Notes: generated by a model from the sequence alone, not told the origin. A DNA stretch of 64,000 bases from JAZDFC01 sp043808235 (GCA_043808235.1 JAZDFC010000084.1:62001-126000), one strand, 5' to 3'; shown: positions 24,240-33,154, counted from the first letter of the stretch. Made by a program: numbers and translations.

Positions 24240-24758
24240 ATGACAAGGTCCGACAACATAATTGAATTTACACTGATTTATAATCGCTATAAAACCGGTA
24301 TTTATAATTATGTGTACAAAATGCTCTTTAACAGGACAGTCGGCGAAGACATTGTACAGAATGTATTCCTTAGGTTTTTTGAAAACATGACGGTCATTAG
24401 GAACAAGGAGAATCCCGGTGTTTGGCTGTTTACCACTGCGAGAAACGAGGTTTATTCGTTTCTTCGAACTAAAAAATCGCACGTGGATAAATTTAACACC
24501 GAAGATTCAACCGAGATAAATCTTTATGGCGATGTTCATCTGCCCGAAGAATTTGAAGCGAAAGAACTTCGGGAAATTATTTTACGGGAACTTGAAAACA
24601 TGCCGGTAGAACAGAAAGACATTTATTTATTGAAAGAGTACGGTGGATTCAGTTACAAGGAAATTGCCTCTACAATGAGTATCGACGAGGAACTTGTGAA
24701 AAGCAGGCTTTCGAACACAAGACAAAAGTTAATAAAACGCATTGCAAAAATTATTTGA
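24240..24758 (+). CDS. ECF-type RNA polymerase sigma factor
   Basis: A 172-residue sigma-70-family factor with only regions 2 and 4. Region 2 spans about 10-80 (IEFTLIYNRYKTGIYNYVYKML, then EDIVQNVFLRFFENM and GVWLFTTARNEVYSFLR). Region 4 spans about 112-168 (LENMPVEQKDIYLLKEYGGFSYKEIASTM, then SRLSNTRQKLIKRI). Such factors direct transcription of small envelope or transport regulons. The next gene looks like its anti-sigma factor, and two TonB C-terminal-domain proteins follow in the same direction. That resembles a cell-envelope signalling unit. A 182-base AT-rich leader precedes it. Confidence 0.9.
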   Translation: MTRSDNIIEFTLIYNRYKTGIYNYVYKMLFNRTVGEDIVQNVFLRFFENMTVIRNKENPGVWLFTTARNEVYSFLRTKKSHVDKFNTEDSTEINLYGDVHLPEEFEAKELREIILRELENMPVEQKDIYLLKEYGGFSYKEIASTMSIDEELVKSRLSNTRQKLIKRIAKII

Positions 24759-24778
24759 TATGAAGACTGGAGCTTAAA

Positions 24779-25246
24779 ATGAAATCCGAAATGCAATTAC
24801 TAATAGACAGATATTTTGATGGCGAGCTTAAGGGAAGCGAAGAGATTTTAATGTTTACTCGACTTTCGCAGGAAGACGAAGCCAGAATTTATTTCAAGCA
24901 AATGAATTTACTAAAATCTTCCGTTCAGCACACAATTGAAGAATTCCCCTTGGATTTGGAAAGAAATATTCTGCAAAAGGTTGCGCTCATTGATCAAAAG
25001 AAAAATTCAATCTCATTTAACTATGGCAGAATTGCCAATTATATTTCTTACGCTGCTGCAATTGTATTGTTATTTCTATCGATTGTTTTCTACAATCAAT
25101 CCTCTTCGTACCGGAATGAGCTTGATACAACTTTTAGAAAAGTAGACAACCAAAACAAAATGATTGAACTCCTTTACAACAGTCTTCCATCTGTGGAAGT
25201 TGATAGCGAAATTGAAAACACAATCATCATCAAGGCAAGTTTGTGA
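24779..25246 (+). CDS. Putative anti-sigma factor, single-pass membrane protein
   Basis: A 155-residue protein starting 20 bases after the sigma gene. The N-terminal cytoplasmic part (MQLLIDRYFDGELKGSEEILMFTRLSQEDEARIYF) is typical of short anti-sigma domains in this phylum, without a zinc HxxxCxxC motif. One transmembrane helix lies at about 87-105 (IANYISYAAAIVLLFLSIV). A short coiled periplasmic tail follows. The reading as anti-sigma rests on gene order and topology; no specific family was confirmed. Its stop overlaps the ribosome binding region of the next gene, suggesting coupled translation. Confidence 0.65.
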   Translation: MKSEMQLLIDRYFDGELKGSEEILMFTRLSQEDEARIYFKQMNLLKSSVQHTIEEFPLDLERNILQKVALIDQKKNSISFNYGRIANYISYAAAIVLLFLSIVFYNQSSSYRNELDTTFRKVDNQNKMIELLYNSLPSVEVDSEIENTIIIKASL

Positions 25247-25254
25247 GGTGCAAA

Positions 25255-26079
25255 ATGAAAAAATCAATTTTATCTTTATTTGTATTTCTTACTCTCTTTG
25301 CTTGCAGTCAGGACAAGCATGAGAGTAAAATAATCCCGGATTACGAAAAGTTATATCTATCCTCCGATGTTGTGGATGTACCGCCTCGTTTGGGAGAAAG
25401 TACGGGAAAGATTCTTGATGAGAAAATAGTAACCGCAATCAGAAAGGTTTTTAAAGGCAGGCCAGGTGAAACAGATTTACTATTTGATCTTGTTATTTAT
25501 ATTAATGAAGAAGGCACAATTGATGGGATTCAATTCAAAGAAAAAGAGTCTTCTGAAAACACCGAGAAAAATTTAAATCTCTTTTTCAAAGAGATAAAGC
25601 AAGCAGTTGCCGATGCAATTACCGAATCGAAATTTACTCCCGCCAAGGATGATGGGAAAAATGTTAAAAGCCGATTCTCATGGTTAGTTTCATTAAATGC
25701 CGATAAAAATGGCAACATCACTAAAACATTTCCGCAAGGTGTACTGTTAATGCCCCCGCCCCGAAATTTTATGCCGGATAATTACAATTCGAAATGGGAT
25801 GAGTCGCCTTTGCCCATTGGTGGTATGGGAGCCATAGTAAAACTTATCGTATACCCTGAGGATGCAAAAAAATCGGGAATTCAGGGGAAAGTATTTGTAA
25901 GGGCATTCATTGATGAAAGCGGTTCCGTAATTACAACAGAACTAATGAAAGGAACTAACACTTCTTTAGATACAGCGGCAATGAATACTGTTGGCAAGGT
26001 AAAGTTTACTCCGGCAAAAGTAAATGGTAAGCCGGTAAAATCGCAAATTGTTATTCCAATTCAATTCACACTCAAATAA
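25255..26079 (+). CDS. Lipoprotein with tandem TonB C-terminal-like domains
   Basis: A 274-residue exported lipoprotein (lipobox LFA-Cys17). The C-terminal 110 residues form a TonB_C domain: YPEDAKKSGIQGKVFVRAFIDESGSV... to FTPAKVNGKPVKSQIVIPIQF. An earlier segment ending ESKFTPAKDDGKNVKSRFSW looks like a second, degenerate copy, so the protein may hold two such domains in tandem. There is no proline-rich spacer or inner-membrane anchor as in true TonB, so energy transduction via ExbB/ExbD is doubtful. The ATG at 25255 was preferred over GTG at 25243 because GAGGTG sits just before it and it gives a clean signal peptide. Confidence 0.75.
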   Translation: MKKSILSLFVFLTLFACSQDKHESKIIPDYEKLYLSSDVVDVPPRLGESTGKILDEKIVTAIRKVFKGRPGETDLLFDLVIYINEEGTIDGIQFKEKESSENTEKNLNLFFKEIKQAVADAITESKFTPAKDDGKNVKSRFSWLVSLNADKNGNITKTFPQGVLLMPPPRNFMPDNYNSKWDESPLPIGGMGAIVKLIVYPEDAKKSGIQGKVFVRAFIDESGSVITTELMKGTNTSLDTAAMNTVGKVKFTPAKVNGKPVKSQIVIPIQFTLK

Positions 26080-26090
26080 AAGGAGTTCTT

Positions 26091-26453
26091 ATGAAGCACA
26101 CAAAAATCATTTTATTAATTTTCGCATCTCTTCTGTTGCTGAAGTTCGAGTTATTCGCTCAGGACAAATTGGATAAAGTGCCATTCCCGGCCGGGGGGAT
26201 CGAGGAATTGGCGAAGAATGTCAAGTATCCTGTCGAAGCAAAAGAAGCAAAAATCCAGGGTAAGGTTATGGTTAAAGTAGTAGTTGACGAAAAAGGCAAA
26301 GTAGTTGAAACAACTATATTGCAGAGTGTTAGTCATGGCCTCGATGAAGCAGCCATAAATGCAATAAAGGCAACTAAATTTACACCCGGCGAAAAAGATG
26401 GTAAAAAAGTTAAGGCCGAGGTTGTAATCCCGATCTCATTCAAGCTAAATTAG
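26091..26453 (+). CDS. Exported single-domain TonB C-terminal protein
   Basis: A 120-residue protein consisting of a signal peptide (1-23, ending LFAQ) and one TonB_C domain (PAGGIEELAKNVKYPVEAKEAKIQGKV... FTPGEKDGKKVKAEVVIPISF). If cleaved it would be a free periplasmic TonB_C domain, whereas TonB proper is tethered to the inner membrane. AAGGAG lies six bases before the ATG, and the gap to the previous gene is 11 bases, so the two are cotranscribed. A strong terminator follows. It ends the sigma/anti-sigma unit and faces a TonB-dependent receptor gene. Confidence 0.85.
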   Translation: MKHTKIILLIFASLLLLKFELFAQDKLDKVPFPAGGIEELAKNVKYPVEAKEAKIQGKVMVKVVVDEKGKVVETTILQSVSHGLDEAAINAIKATKFTPGEKDGKKVKAEVVIPISFKLN

Positions 26454-26484
26454 GATAAAAAAACAAATAGTTGTTCAATTGATT

Positions 26485-26520
26485 ACGCATCCTTTCCTTA
26501 TGAGGATTGGATGCGTTTTT
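26485..26520 (+). terminator. Rho-independent terminator of the sigma/TonB_C operon
   Basis: The stem ACGCATCC/GGATGCGT encloses a second small pairing (CCT/AGG) and runs into five T. It abuts the stop codon of the convergent receptor gene at 26520. Confidence 0.85.
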
Positions 26521-28334
26521 CATAAATCGACAAGTTCGTATTTCAACCCGGCGCTTATCCATCTACCCGGCAGCGGTACACCATAAACATCGTTATATGA
26601 TTGATTGAAGACGTTTGATATGTTGATGAAAAAATTGAAGTCCGAGATTCTTTTCGAAAACCGAATATCATTGATAAAATTTGAATAGAAGTTTACTCTT
26701 TGCTGGTAGCGGAAGAACCAATTCATATTTACTTCGAGAGGCAGCAGGACGGCGGTTTCAAGAACTAATTGATGCTTCAAATTATCCAAGAGATATTTCG
26801 AATCAAAATTACCCGATATCATATCAGCTGACAGATATGTGTATTGAATGCCGATTTTATAAACAGGAGATTCTTCAAAAAAATATTGGGGAGAAAAAAC
26901 AAGATTGATTTCACTTCCAATTGTACTAACATTTGTAACATTCTCTACTTTCCATGGTTCGTTCTTGTCGAAACGCACCCAATCAATTAAATTGTTTCCA
27001 TCTTTTAAAAACAAACTGATGTTAGTTTGAAAAAGATTTTGAAAGTATGTAAAACCGATTTCGTAATTAATTGTCTCCTCGTGATGAAGTTTTGTATTGC
27101 CCATGTTCGCCGGACTCACGTAATAAAGTTCTGTGAATGAGGGCAGCCTGAATGCTTTGCCGATAGAAGCGTAAATTTTAGTATCGGAATTCAGCTTGTA
27201 ACTTGATTCAAATCCGGGCCATAATTTCCAGCCTATTTCCGCATATTTAAAAACAAAAAATCCCGCTGAGATAATTAATTGATCTGAGATATCGCAAACT
27301 TGTTCGAAGAAAATACCGCCTTTACTTCTTCCGTGGCTGCCAAGTTTTGTACTTTGAATTTTTTCGTTTCCAAACTCGGCTCCAAAGGCTGTTGTACCGA
27401 GGTTGCCTTTAAATGAAGCCTGAATTTCTCCGCCGTACGAATCAGTTTTATGTATACTATGTTCCCAATCGGGTCGATTCTTATCAAGGTAATAGTCATC
27501 GTCATTAATTCTAAAATAAACTTTGGGCGAAATTAAAATACCCGATACGTCAACCTCTGCCGTAGTATTGAATATTTTTGTACTTGTATGTTCCCATTGA
27601 TTCGGGAAGCGGTCGGAATAAAAACTATTCGCGCCGAATTTTTTATCGACGTATCCGTAAAACAGGTTTATACTTCCTGTTCCAAGAAGAATGTTTTGAG
27701 AGAATGATAGATTGAAGATGTCGAATGCAGTGTTGGGTCTGTACCCGTCGGATTTCTTTTTTGAAATTGAGATGCCGCTGCCAAAATTTAAATTGCTCGA
27801 AAAATCTACCTCGTACAAACCATTCCCTCCGGCAAGCACCTGTGCCGAAAGCGAGTTATCTTTAGCTTTTTTTGTAATGATATTTATTGCACCGCTGAAT
27901 GCATTCGGACCAAATATTCGGGAGCCTTGCCCTTTTAAAATTTCAATACGTTCAACATTGCTAAGAGAAATAGGTAAATTCAAATTATGATGCCCGGTTT
28001 GCGCATCATTCATTTTAATGCCGTCAATCAATATTAGAGTTTGTTCAAAGTTTCCTCCTCTAATGCTAACATCACCCTGCACGCCTTCGGCGCCTCGTGC
28101 TCGCATATCAACAGCATTCACAAATTTTAGCAAATCCTGAATATTATTAACGGGTAAACTTTTAATTTCATCGGAGTTTATAACGGATACCGTGCGCGAT
28201 AAATCCAAAAATGTAATTGGCGCTCTCCCTGAAGTTACAATTATCTCGTTCATATTATATACTTTATCGCTCTGCGCATTGCAGATTGCACCAAACAAAA
28301 AAATTGTCGTAAAAAGAAGGATGAATGTTTTCAT
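26520..28334 (-). CDS. TonB-dependent outer-membrane receptor, BtuB-like
   Basis: A 604-residue receptor that imports a scarce ligand using TonB energy. The signal peptide ends near residue 20 (CNAQ). The plug domain covers about 45-160, with the features QDLLKFVNAVDMRARGAEGVQGDVSIRGGNFEQTLILIDGIKMND and VERIEILKGQGS. The remainder is the 22-strand barrel, ending in SAGLKYELVDL. The size and the lack of an N-terminal carboxypeptidase-like domain fit the small BtuB/CirA group, which carries cobalamin or metal chelates. No cobalamin riboswitch was seen in the 66 bases upstream, so the ligand is undetermined. It is convergent with the sigma/TonB_C unit. Confidence 0.87.
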   Translation of the reverse strand: MKTFILLFTTIFLFGAICNAQSDKVYNMNEIIVTSGRAPITFLDLSRTVSVINSDEIKSLPVNNIQDLLKFVNAVDMRARGAEGVQGDVSIRGGNFEQTLILIDGIKMNDAQTGHHNLNLPISLSNVERIEILKGQGSRIFGPNAFSGAINIITKKAKDNSLSAQVLAGGNGLYEVDFSSNLNFGSGISISKKKSDGYRPNTAFDIFNLSFSQNILLGTGSINLFYGYVDKKFGANSFYSDRFPNQWEHTSTKIFNTTAEVDVSGILISPKVYFRINDDDYYLDKNRPDWEHSIHKTDSYGGEIQASFKGNLGTTAFGAEFGNEKIQSTKLGSHGRSKGGIFFEQVCDISDQLIISAGFFVFKYAEIGWKLWPGFESSYKLNSDTKIYASIGKAFRLPSFTELYYVSPANMGNTKLHHEETINYEIGFTYFQNLFQTNISLFLKDGNNLIDWVRFDKNEPWKVENVTNVSTIGSEINLVFSPQYFFEESPVYKIGIQYTYLSADMISGNFDSKYLLDNLKHQLVLETAVLLPLEVNMNWFFRYQQRVNFYSNFINDIRFSKRISDFNFFINISNVFNQSYNDVYGVPLPGRWISAGLKYELVDL

Positions 28335-28345
28335 ATTTCTCAGTC

Positions 28346-28378
28346 AATAAAAAAAAAGCTCTAAAGAAAGAGCTTTTT
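28346..28378 (-). terminator. Rho-independent terminator after rseP
   Basis: The stem AAAAAGCTCT/AGAGCTTTTT (10 bp) has a 6-base loop. On the minus strand it is followed by a long T run, matching the end of the dxr-rseP transcript 22 bases after the rseP stop. Confidence 0.85.
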
Positions 28379-28400
28379 AAAAACAATTAATAATGATTAA

Positions 28401-29756
28401 CTAAAGACTCATTAAATCCGAGTAAATAATAAATGCCATCAATAAAAGTAAGAGGACAAATCCGGCATTTTGAATAGCAATTTTTATTTTGATCGGAATT
28501 TCTTTTTTAAATATCCCTTCAATTAATATTATAACAAAATGACCGCCATCGAGAACCGGGAACGGCAGAATATTAATTATCGCTAAACTTAAACTCAACA
28601 TCGCCAGGAAAAATAAAAACGATGTAATACCAGAATCGGCCGACTTAACAGCAAATTGTGCAATTTTAACCGGGCCGCCGAATGCCGAACTAAAAGCAAT
28701 TTCTCCAACAATAACTTTTTTAAGCATGCCGAGAGTTAAAGCGGTATACTGATAAATGTTAGAAAAACTCTGAGTGAACGACTTGAAAAATCCGAAAGAT
28801 TCATACTTGACCGGACCGGTATAAATATCACCGATGCTGATGCCGATTTTCCCTTCGGGTCCTGGTGTAACTTTTGTTAAAACCGTATCGACTCCCCGCA
28901 GTAACACAACAGGGACTTCAATATTTTTATTAGCAGAAATTAATTCAATAGTATGGTTTCCATCCTTAACATCAATATCCTTTATTTTGAGGAGAAAATC
29001 ATTTGCTTTTATACCCGAAGCTTCTGCAGGTGAATTTTCCCAAACCTGCGTTATAACCGGTCGAAAGAAATCGGGTGAAAGAAAAATTTGATCCTGCGAA
29101 GCTTTATTAATTTTTTGCGCTGGAACGCTTAATTCTATTTCACGCCCATCCCGCAATACTTTTACTTTGATATTTCCATTATAATTTCTAATTAAAAGAT
29201 GATCGAGCACCTCATCCCAATTTTTAACAACAATATTGTTTACTTTGAGAATTTGATCATTTGATTTGAATCCAACTTGTTCGGCCATAGTTCCAACTTT
29301 AACTACGCCGACTCTTGTAGTATCAACAATCTGTTTACCCTGGAAGAAATTGATTCCCCAGAACACAACTAACGTTAACAAAAGATTCATCAATACGCCG
29401 GCGGTAATTACAAATAATTTTTGAATAGTCGGCTTTGAGCGGAATTCCCATGGCTGCGGTTCGCTGCTGATAAATTTTGTATCAAAACTTTCATCGATCA
29501 TTCCTGAAATTTTTACATAACCGCCCAACGGCAATAGGCTTAATCTGTAATCCGTATATCCCTGTGTATCAAAATCTTTTGGCAAATCGCCCCAGGTAAA
29601 TTTTGAGATTTTATTCCAGCCGAATAATCGTTTCCCGAATCCGATTGCGAAAACATCAGTGCGCATTTTACAAATTTTAGCTGCGGCAAAATGTCCGAAC
29701 TCATGAACGAAAACCAAAATTCCAATTGTCACAACAAAATAAATTATATAGTCCAT
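28401..29756 (-). CDS. rseP: RIP-type zinc metalloprotease RseP (site-2 protease)
   Basis: An inner-membrane protease that cuts anti-sigma factors and leftover signal peptides within the membrane. In the 451-residue protein the zinc motif H18-EFG-H22 is in the first helix, and the partner Asp is in ILPFPVLDGGH near residue 395. Two PDZ domains sit between (roughly 130-210 and 215-300), as in E. coli RseP. It follows dxr by 12 bases in the same transcript, a widespread arrangement. It may process the membrane anti-sigma factor encoded at 24779, but that link is only suggested by family function. Confidence 0.95.
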   Translation of the reverse strand: MDYIIYFVVTIGILVFVHEFGHFAAAKICKMRTDVFAIGFGKRLFGWNKISKFTWGDLPKDFDTQGYTDYRLSLLPLGGYVKISGMIDESFDTKFISSEPQPWEFRSKPTIQKLFVITAGVLMNLLLTLVVFWGINFFQGKQIVDTTRVGVVKVGTMAEQVGFKSNDQILKVNNIVVKNWDEVLDHLLIRNYNGNIKVKVLRDGREIELSVPAQKINKASQDQIFLSPDFFRPVITQVWENSPAEASGIKANDFLLKIKDIDVKDGNHTIELISANKNIEVPVVLLRGVDTVLTKVTPGPEGKIGISIGDIYTGPVKYESFGFFKSFTQSFSNIYQYTALTLGMLKKVIVGEIAFSSAFGGPVKIAQFAVKSADSGITSFLFFLAMLSLSLAIINILPFPVLDGGHFVIILIEGIFKKEIPIKIKIAIQNAGFVLLLLLMAFIIYSDLMSL

Positions 29757-29768
29757 TTAGTATCCTTA

Positions 29769-30914
29769 TTAATTAAAAATCTTATTCACATAATCTCTTG
29801 TGATCCTGTCGCATTCATAGATGGTTTCAAGATCGAGATTCTGTGTATGTACAATTTTATTTAACGCTTTTTCAATAATAACCGGTATTCCTGGAAAATT
29901 TATTTCTCCATTTAAAAACTTTTCAACGGCTATTTCGTTAGCAGCATTCAATACGCAAGGCGCAGTGCCTCCGCAATCCATTGCTTCGTATGCTAAATCC
30001 AAACATCTAAATTTTTTCAAATCCGGCTGCAAAAAGGTTAGTTGACCAATCTTAAAAAAATCTGTTGTAACAAAATTACAATTAAATCTCTCCGGATATG
30101 TAAATGCATATTGTATAGGAAGCCGCATATCCGGCATACTTAGCTGCGCTTTTATTGATCCATCAATAAATTCGACCATCGAGTGAATTACCGATTGCGG
30201 ATGAACAACCACCTCAAGTTTTTCATGGGGCAATCCGAAAAGCCAATGAGCTTCAATTACTTCGAGTCCTTTATTCATCATTGTTGCAGAATCAATTGTA
30301 ATTTTATTCCCCATTTTCCAATTCGGATGATTTAGCGCATCTTCAATGGTCACCTTTTCTAATTCTTCGATGGACTTACTCAAAAAGGGTCCGCCCGAAG
30401 CAGTGAGAATAATTCTGTTGATGTTTTTTTTCTCTTCGCCAACGAGACATTGAAAGATTGCGCTGTGTTCGGAATCCACCGGCAGTATTTTCACATCATA
30501 TTCCCGGCAAAGTTCTATTATTAACTGTCCGGCGACAACTAAAGTTTCCTTGTTTGCAAGAGCAATTCTCTTTTTCGATTTTATTCCCTCTATTGTTGGG
30601 GCAAGACCGGCAAATCCAACAAGTGAGGAAAGCAGGATATCGTAATCGATACTCTTTGTTATCTTAATAAGACCTTCGGAACCGGTAAAAATTTCGATCT
30701 TTCCATTTGTCCTTTTTTTGAGTTCTTTTGCTTTCGACCCGTCTTTAACTGCAACAGCGGCCGGGGAAAATTCCTTGATCTGCTGTTCCAATAAATCGAT
30801 GTTTTCATTTGCAGTGAGACCCGAAACCATAAAATCGCCGGGATGCTGCCGGATAACGTCAAGAGCATTAACTCCAATGGAGCCGGTTGAACCTAATATT
30901 AAGATTTTTTTCAT
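29769..30914 (-). CDS. dxr: 1-deoxy-D-xylulose-5-phosphate reductoisomerase
   Basis: This is the first committed step of the MEP isoprenoid pathway, converting DXP to 2-C-methyl-D-erythritol 4-phosphate with NADPH. At 381 residues it has the usual length. It shows GSTGSIG at 8-14 for NADPH, LANKETLVVAG, PVDSEHSAIFQ with the metal-binding Asp and Glu, TASGGPF, and NHPNWKMGNKITIDSATMMNKGLEVIEAHWLF. All landmark motifs are intact. It is cotranscribed with rseP. A cluster of palindromic repeats lies directly upstream at 31005-31112. Confidence 0.97.
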   Translation of the reverse strand: MKKILILGSTGSIGVNALDVIRQHPGDFMVSGLTANENIDLLEQQIKEFSPAAVAVKDGSKAKELKKRTNGKIEIFTGSEGLIKITKSIDYDILLSSLVGFAGLAPTIEGIKSKKRIALANKETLVVAGQLIIELCREYDVKILPVDSEHSAIFQCLVGEEKKNINRIILTASGGPFLSKSIEELEKVTIEDALNHPNWKMGNKITIDSATMMNKGLEVIEAHWLFGLPHEKLEVVVHPQSVIHSMVEFIDGSIKAQLSMPDMRLPIQYAFTYPERFNCNFVTTDFFKIGQLTFLQPDLKKFRCLDLAYEAMDCGGTAPCVLNAANEIAVEKFLNGEINFPGIPVIIEKALNKIVHTQNLDLETIYECDRITRDYVNKIFN

Positions 30915-31004
30915 TTATGGAATATGTTCGAAAAAAAAAGCGCCAAAATTTAACAAATATTTAACTCCGAAGTGCAGAATAAAAAAGGTATTGATTTGAG
31001 CCTT

Positions 31005-31035
31005 ATCTACAACCGACTTCAGGACGTGGGTAGAT
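31005..31035. repeat. Degenerate palindrome, possible REP relative
   Basis: An imperfect 31-base inverted repeat with end arms ATCTAC/GTAGAT and an interior CGACTTCAGGACG. On the opposite strand it reads ACCCACGTCCTGAAGTCG, which partly matches the palindrome at 13193 (ACCCACGACTTAAGTCG). The relationship is tentative. Confidence 0.4.
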
Positions 31036-31054
31036 TTTGAATTATTAAAAAAAG

Positions 31055-31112
31055 GCCACGAATTTCACTGATTCTCACGAATTGATTCGTGTAAATTCGT
31101 GAAATTTGTGGC
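31055..31112. repeat. 58-bp palindromic interspersed repeat
   Basis: The outer arms GCCACGAATTTCAC and GTGAAATTTGTGGC pair with one mismatch, and inner arms CACGAAT/ATTCGTG pair around TG. The sequence has the look of a dispersed hairpin element. Its right part is translated as the C-terminal tail of the flavoprotein gene ending at 31065. Confidence 0.75.
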
Positions 31113-32048
31113 AAATCTTTTATAAATACAATCAATTTCGAATATCAGTCGCTCAAATAGAATTTTTACCGGCACAATATCGTTTATCAACCCGGAATTC
31201 TGTCCTGCTTCCATCATTCCGTTCTCGAAGTCGCCTTCAAAAATTCCCGCCTGTTCGCGCTTCTGACCAAGAAGTTCTTTCAATTCGTTGTCATCAACTC
31301 CTCTTTGTTCGGCGGAAAGAACATCTTTACTGAAATTATTTTTTATCATTCTCGCCATTCCTATTTTTTTCAAAATAAGAATTGTGTCGGTATCTTTTGC
31401 TTCGCATACTTTAGTTTTATAATTTGGATGAGCCGATGATTCTTCCGTTGCGGCGAACCGGGTACCTATTTGAACGCCTTCGGCTCCGAGAGCCAGAGCA
31501 GCAAGTATTCCCCTTCCGTCCGCAATTCCTCCTGCGGCAATTACCGGGATGGTTAGTATATCGGCAAGCTGCGGTATCAAACAAAATGTTGTTATTTCAT
31601 CAGGTCCGTTGTGTCCGCCGGCTTCAACACCTTCACCAACAACAGCATCGCAGCCGTATTCCTCCGCTTTTAATCCCTGCTTAACCGATGATACAACGTG
31701 AACAACCTTAATATTATTCTTTTTGAACTGATCTATATATCTGCCGGGATGACCCGCCGATGAAAACACAATTTTGATTTCTTCTTCTATAACAACATTT
31801 ATTAAATTCTGAGCATCACCGCGCAGTAACGGAATGTTTACTGCAAAAGGATTATTTGTAACCGCTTTACATTTTTGTATATGCTCGCGAAGCAGATCCG
31901 GTTTCATTGAGCCTGCGCCAATTAAACCGAGTCCGCCGCAGTTGGATACTGCGGATGCAAGTTTCCATCCAGATACCCAAACCATTCCTGCTTGTATGAT
32001 TGGATATTTTAGTTGAAGAAGCTGCGTTACTCTTGTTTCCATTTTCAT
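31065..32048 (-). CDS. Nitronate monooxygenase / FabK-like FMN oxidoreductase
   Basis: A 327-residue TIM-barrel flavoprotein. It shows YPIIQAGMVWVSG at the start, VVGEGVEAGGHNG with the active-site His, and FMN phosphate-binding PVIAAGGIADGRG followed by GAEGVQIGTRF. Members oxidise nitronates or reduce enoyl-ACP (FabK), and the two cannot be separated here by eye. The true family domain seems to end near ILFERLIFEID. The last 16 or so residues (RFATNFTNLHESIRENQ) are encoded by a palindromic repeat, so the native stop has probably been lost. It is divergent from the nucleotidyltransferase operon. Confidence 0.82.
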   Translation of the reverse strand: MKMETRVTQLLQLKYPIIQAGMVWVSGWKLASAVSNCGGLGLIGAGSMKPDLLREHIQKCKAVTNNPFAVNIPLLRGDAQNLINVVIEEEIKIVFSSAGHPGRYIDQFKKNNIKVVHVVSSVKQGLKAEEYGCDAVVGEGVEAGGHNGPDEITTFCLIPQLADILTIPVIAAGGIADGRGILAALALGAEGVQIGTRFAATEESSAHPNYKTKVCEAKDTDTILILKKIGMARMIKNNFSKDVLSAEQRGVDDNELKELLGQKREQAGIFEGDFENGMMEAGQNSGLINDIVPVKILFERLIFEIDCIYKRFATNFTNLHESIRENQ

Positions 32049-32154
32049 GTCATCTATTCCTTATTGTAAATGAAGCGCTTAATTGTACCGGTAAATTTGA
32101 TAAAAGAAAAGGTAAATGTTAAGTTTGTTCTTTAATTTTTGAGAAAATTAGTTA

Positions 32155-33132
32155 ATGAGAGCCATTTTACCCGTTGCGGGATTCGGTACCCGGCTAAAAC
32201 CCCATACTTATTCCAAGCCTAAAGTGCTGTTGAATGTTGGCGGAAAGCCAATTATCGGTCACATAATTGATAAGTTGATTTCGGAAAATATTTTAAAGGC
32301 TACATTTGTTATAGGGCATCTCGGCGAATTGATAAAAGAATATATCGCCGAATCATATCCGCAATTGACAGCTAATTATGTCGAACAAAAAGAAATGCTC
32401 GGACTCGGTCATGCAATTTATACCGCGATTCCTACTTTTGATGAAGAGGAAATTTTTATAATTCTCGGCGATACGATTTTTGACGTTGATCTAAAAGCTG
32501 TTTTCAAAAACAAAATTACATCACTCGGCGTAAAGCATGTGGAAGATCCCGGAAGGTTTGGTGTTGCTGTTCTTGATGGCGATAGAATCACAAGACTTGT
32601 TGAAAAACCTAAGACACTGATCTCGAAATTGGCTTTGGTTGGATTGTATTATACTTCCAATCCGAAACTTCTTGTAGAAAGTTTGAATGAGTTGATAACA
32701 AAAAATATCCGCACAAATAATGAATACCAACTTACAGATGCTTTGCAGATAATGATTGATAAGGGCGAAACGATTACAACATTCCCCGTTGACGGCTGGT
32801 ACGATTGCGGTAAACCGGAAACTTTACTCTCGACAAATAAGTTTTTACTTGAGAAACGTTCTACCCATAATAGTTTCGAAGGAGTATCAATCAATCACCC
32901 GGTTTTTATTGCGGATAGCGCTGTTATAAAAAATTCTATTATCGGTCCATATACCACCATCGCCGAGGAGTGCATTGTTGAAGATTGCATAATTCAAAAC
33001 TCGATCATTGGTTCAAAAGCTGTTTTAAAAAAGGCGCTGCTGGAGAGTTCGATAATCGGGAGTAATGCTTTGATTAAGGGCAACTATCAAAAATTAAATG
33101 CCGGCGATTCATCCGAAATTGAATTTTATTAA
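32155..33132 (+). CDS. Sugar-phosphate nucleotidyltransferase with left-handed beta-helix tail
   Basis: A 325-residue enzyme that joins a sugar 1-phosphate to an NTP. The N-terminal motif LPVAGFGTRLKPHTYSKPK binds the nucleotide. LGDTIFDVD holds the metal-binding Asp, VEKPK is the sugar-binding loop, and GWYDCGKPETL closes the catalytic domain near residue 225. From about 240 to 310 hexapeptide-like repeats (NSIIGPYTTI, DCIIQNSIIGSKAV, SSIIGSNAL) form a short beta-helix. Glucose-1-phosphate thymidylyl- or uridylyltransferase activity for cell-surface glycans is likely. It is first in an operon with metK and ahcY, an unrelated pathway. Confidence 0.87.
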   Translation: MRAILPVAGFGTRLKPHTYSKPKVLLNVGGKPIIGHIIDKLISENILKATFVIGHLGELIKEYIAESYPQLTANYVEQKEMLGLGHAIYTAIPTFDEEEIFIILGDTIFDVDLKAVFKNKITSLGVKHVEDPGRFGVAVLDGDRITRLVEKPKTLISKLALVGLYYTSNPKLLVESLNELITKNIRTNNEYQLTDALQIMIDKGETITTFPVDGWYDCGKPETLLSTNKFLLEKRSTHNSFEGVSINHPVFIADSAVIKNSIIGPYTTIAEECIVEDCIIQNSIIGSKAVLKKALLESSIIGSNALIKGNYQKLNAGDSSEIEFY

Positions 33133-33154
33133 TATTATTTAGAAAGAGGTAACA

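Noticed and set aside
28335..28400. Cobalamin riboswitch ahead of the BtuB-like receptor
   Set aside because: Only 66 bases separate it from the rseP stop and they are filled by a terminator hairpin.
33133..33154. SAM or SAH riboswitch ahead of metK
   Set aside because: The gap to the preceding gene is 22 bases, too short for any known class.
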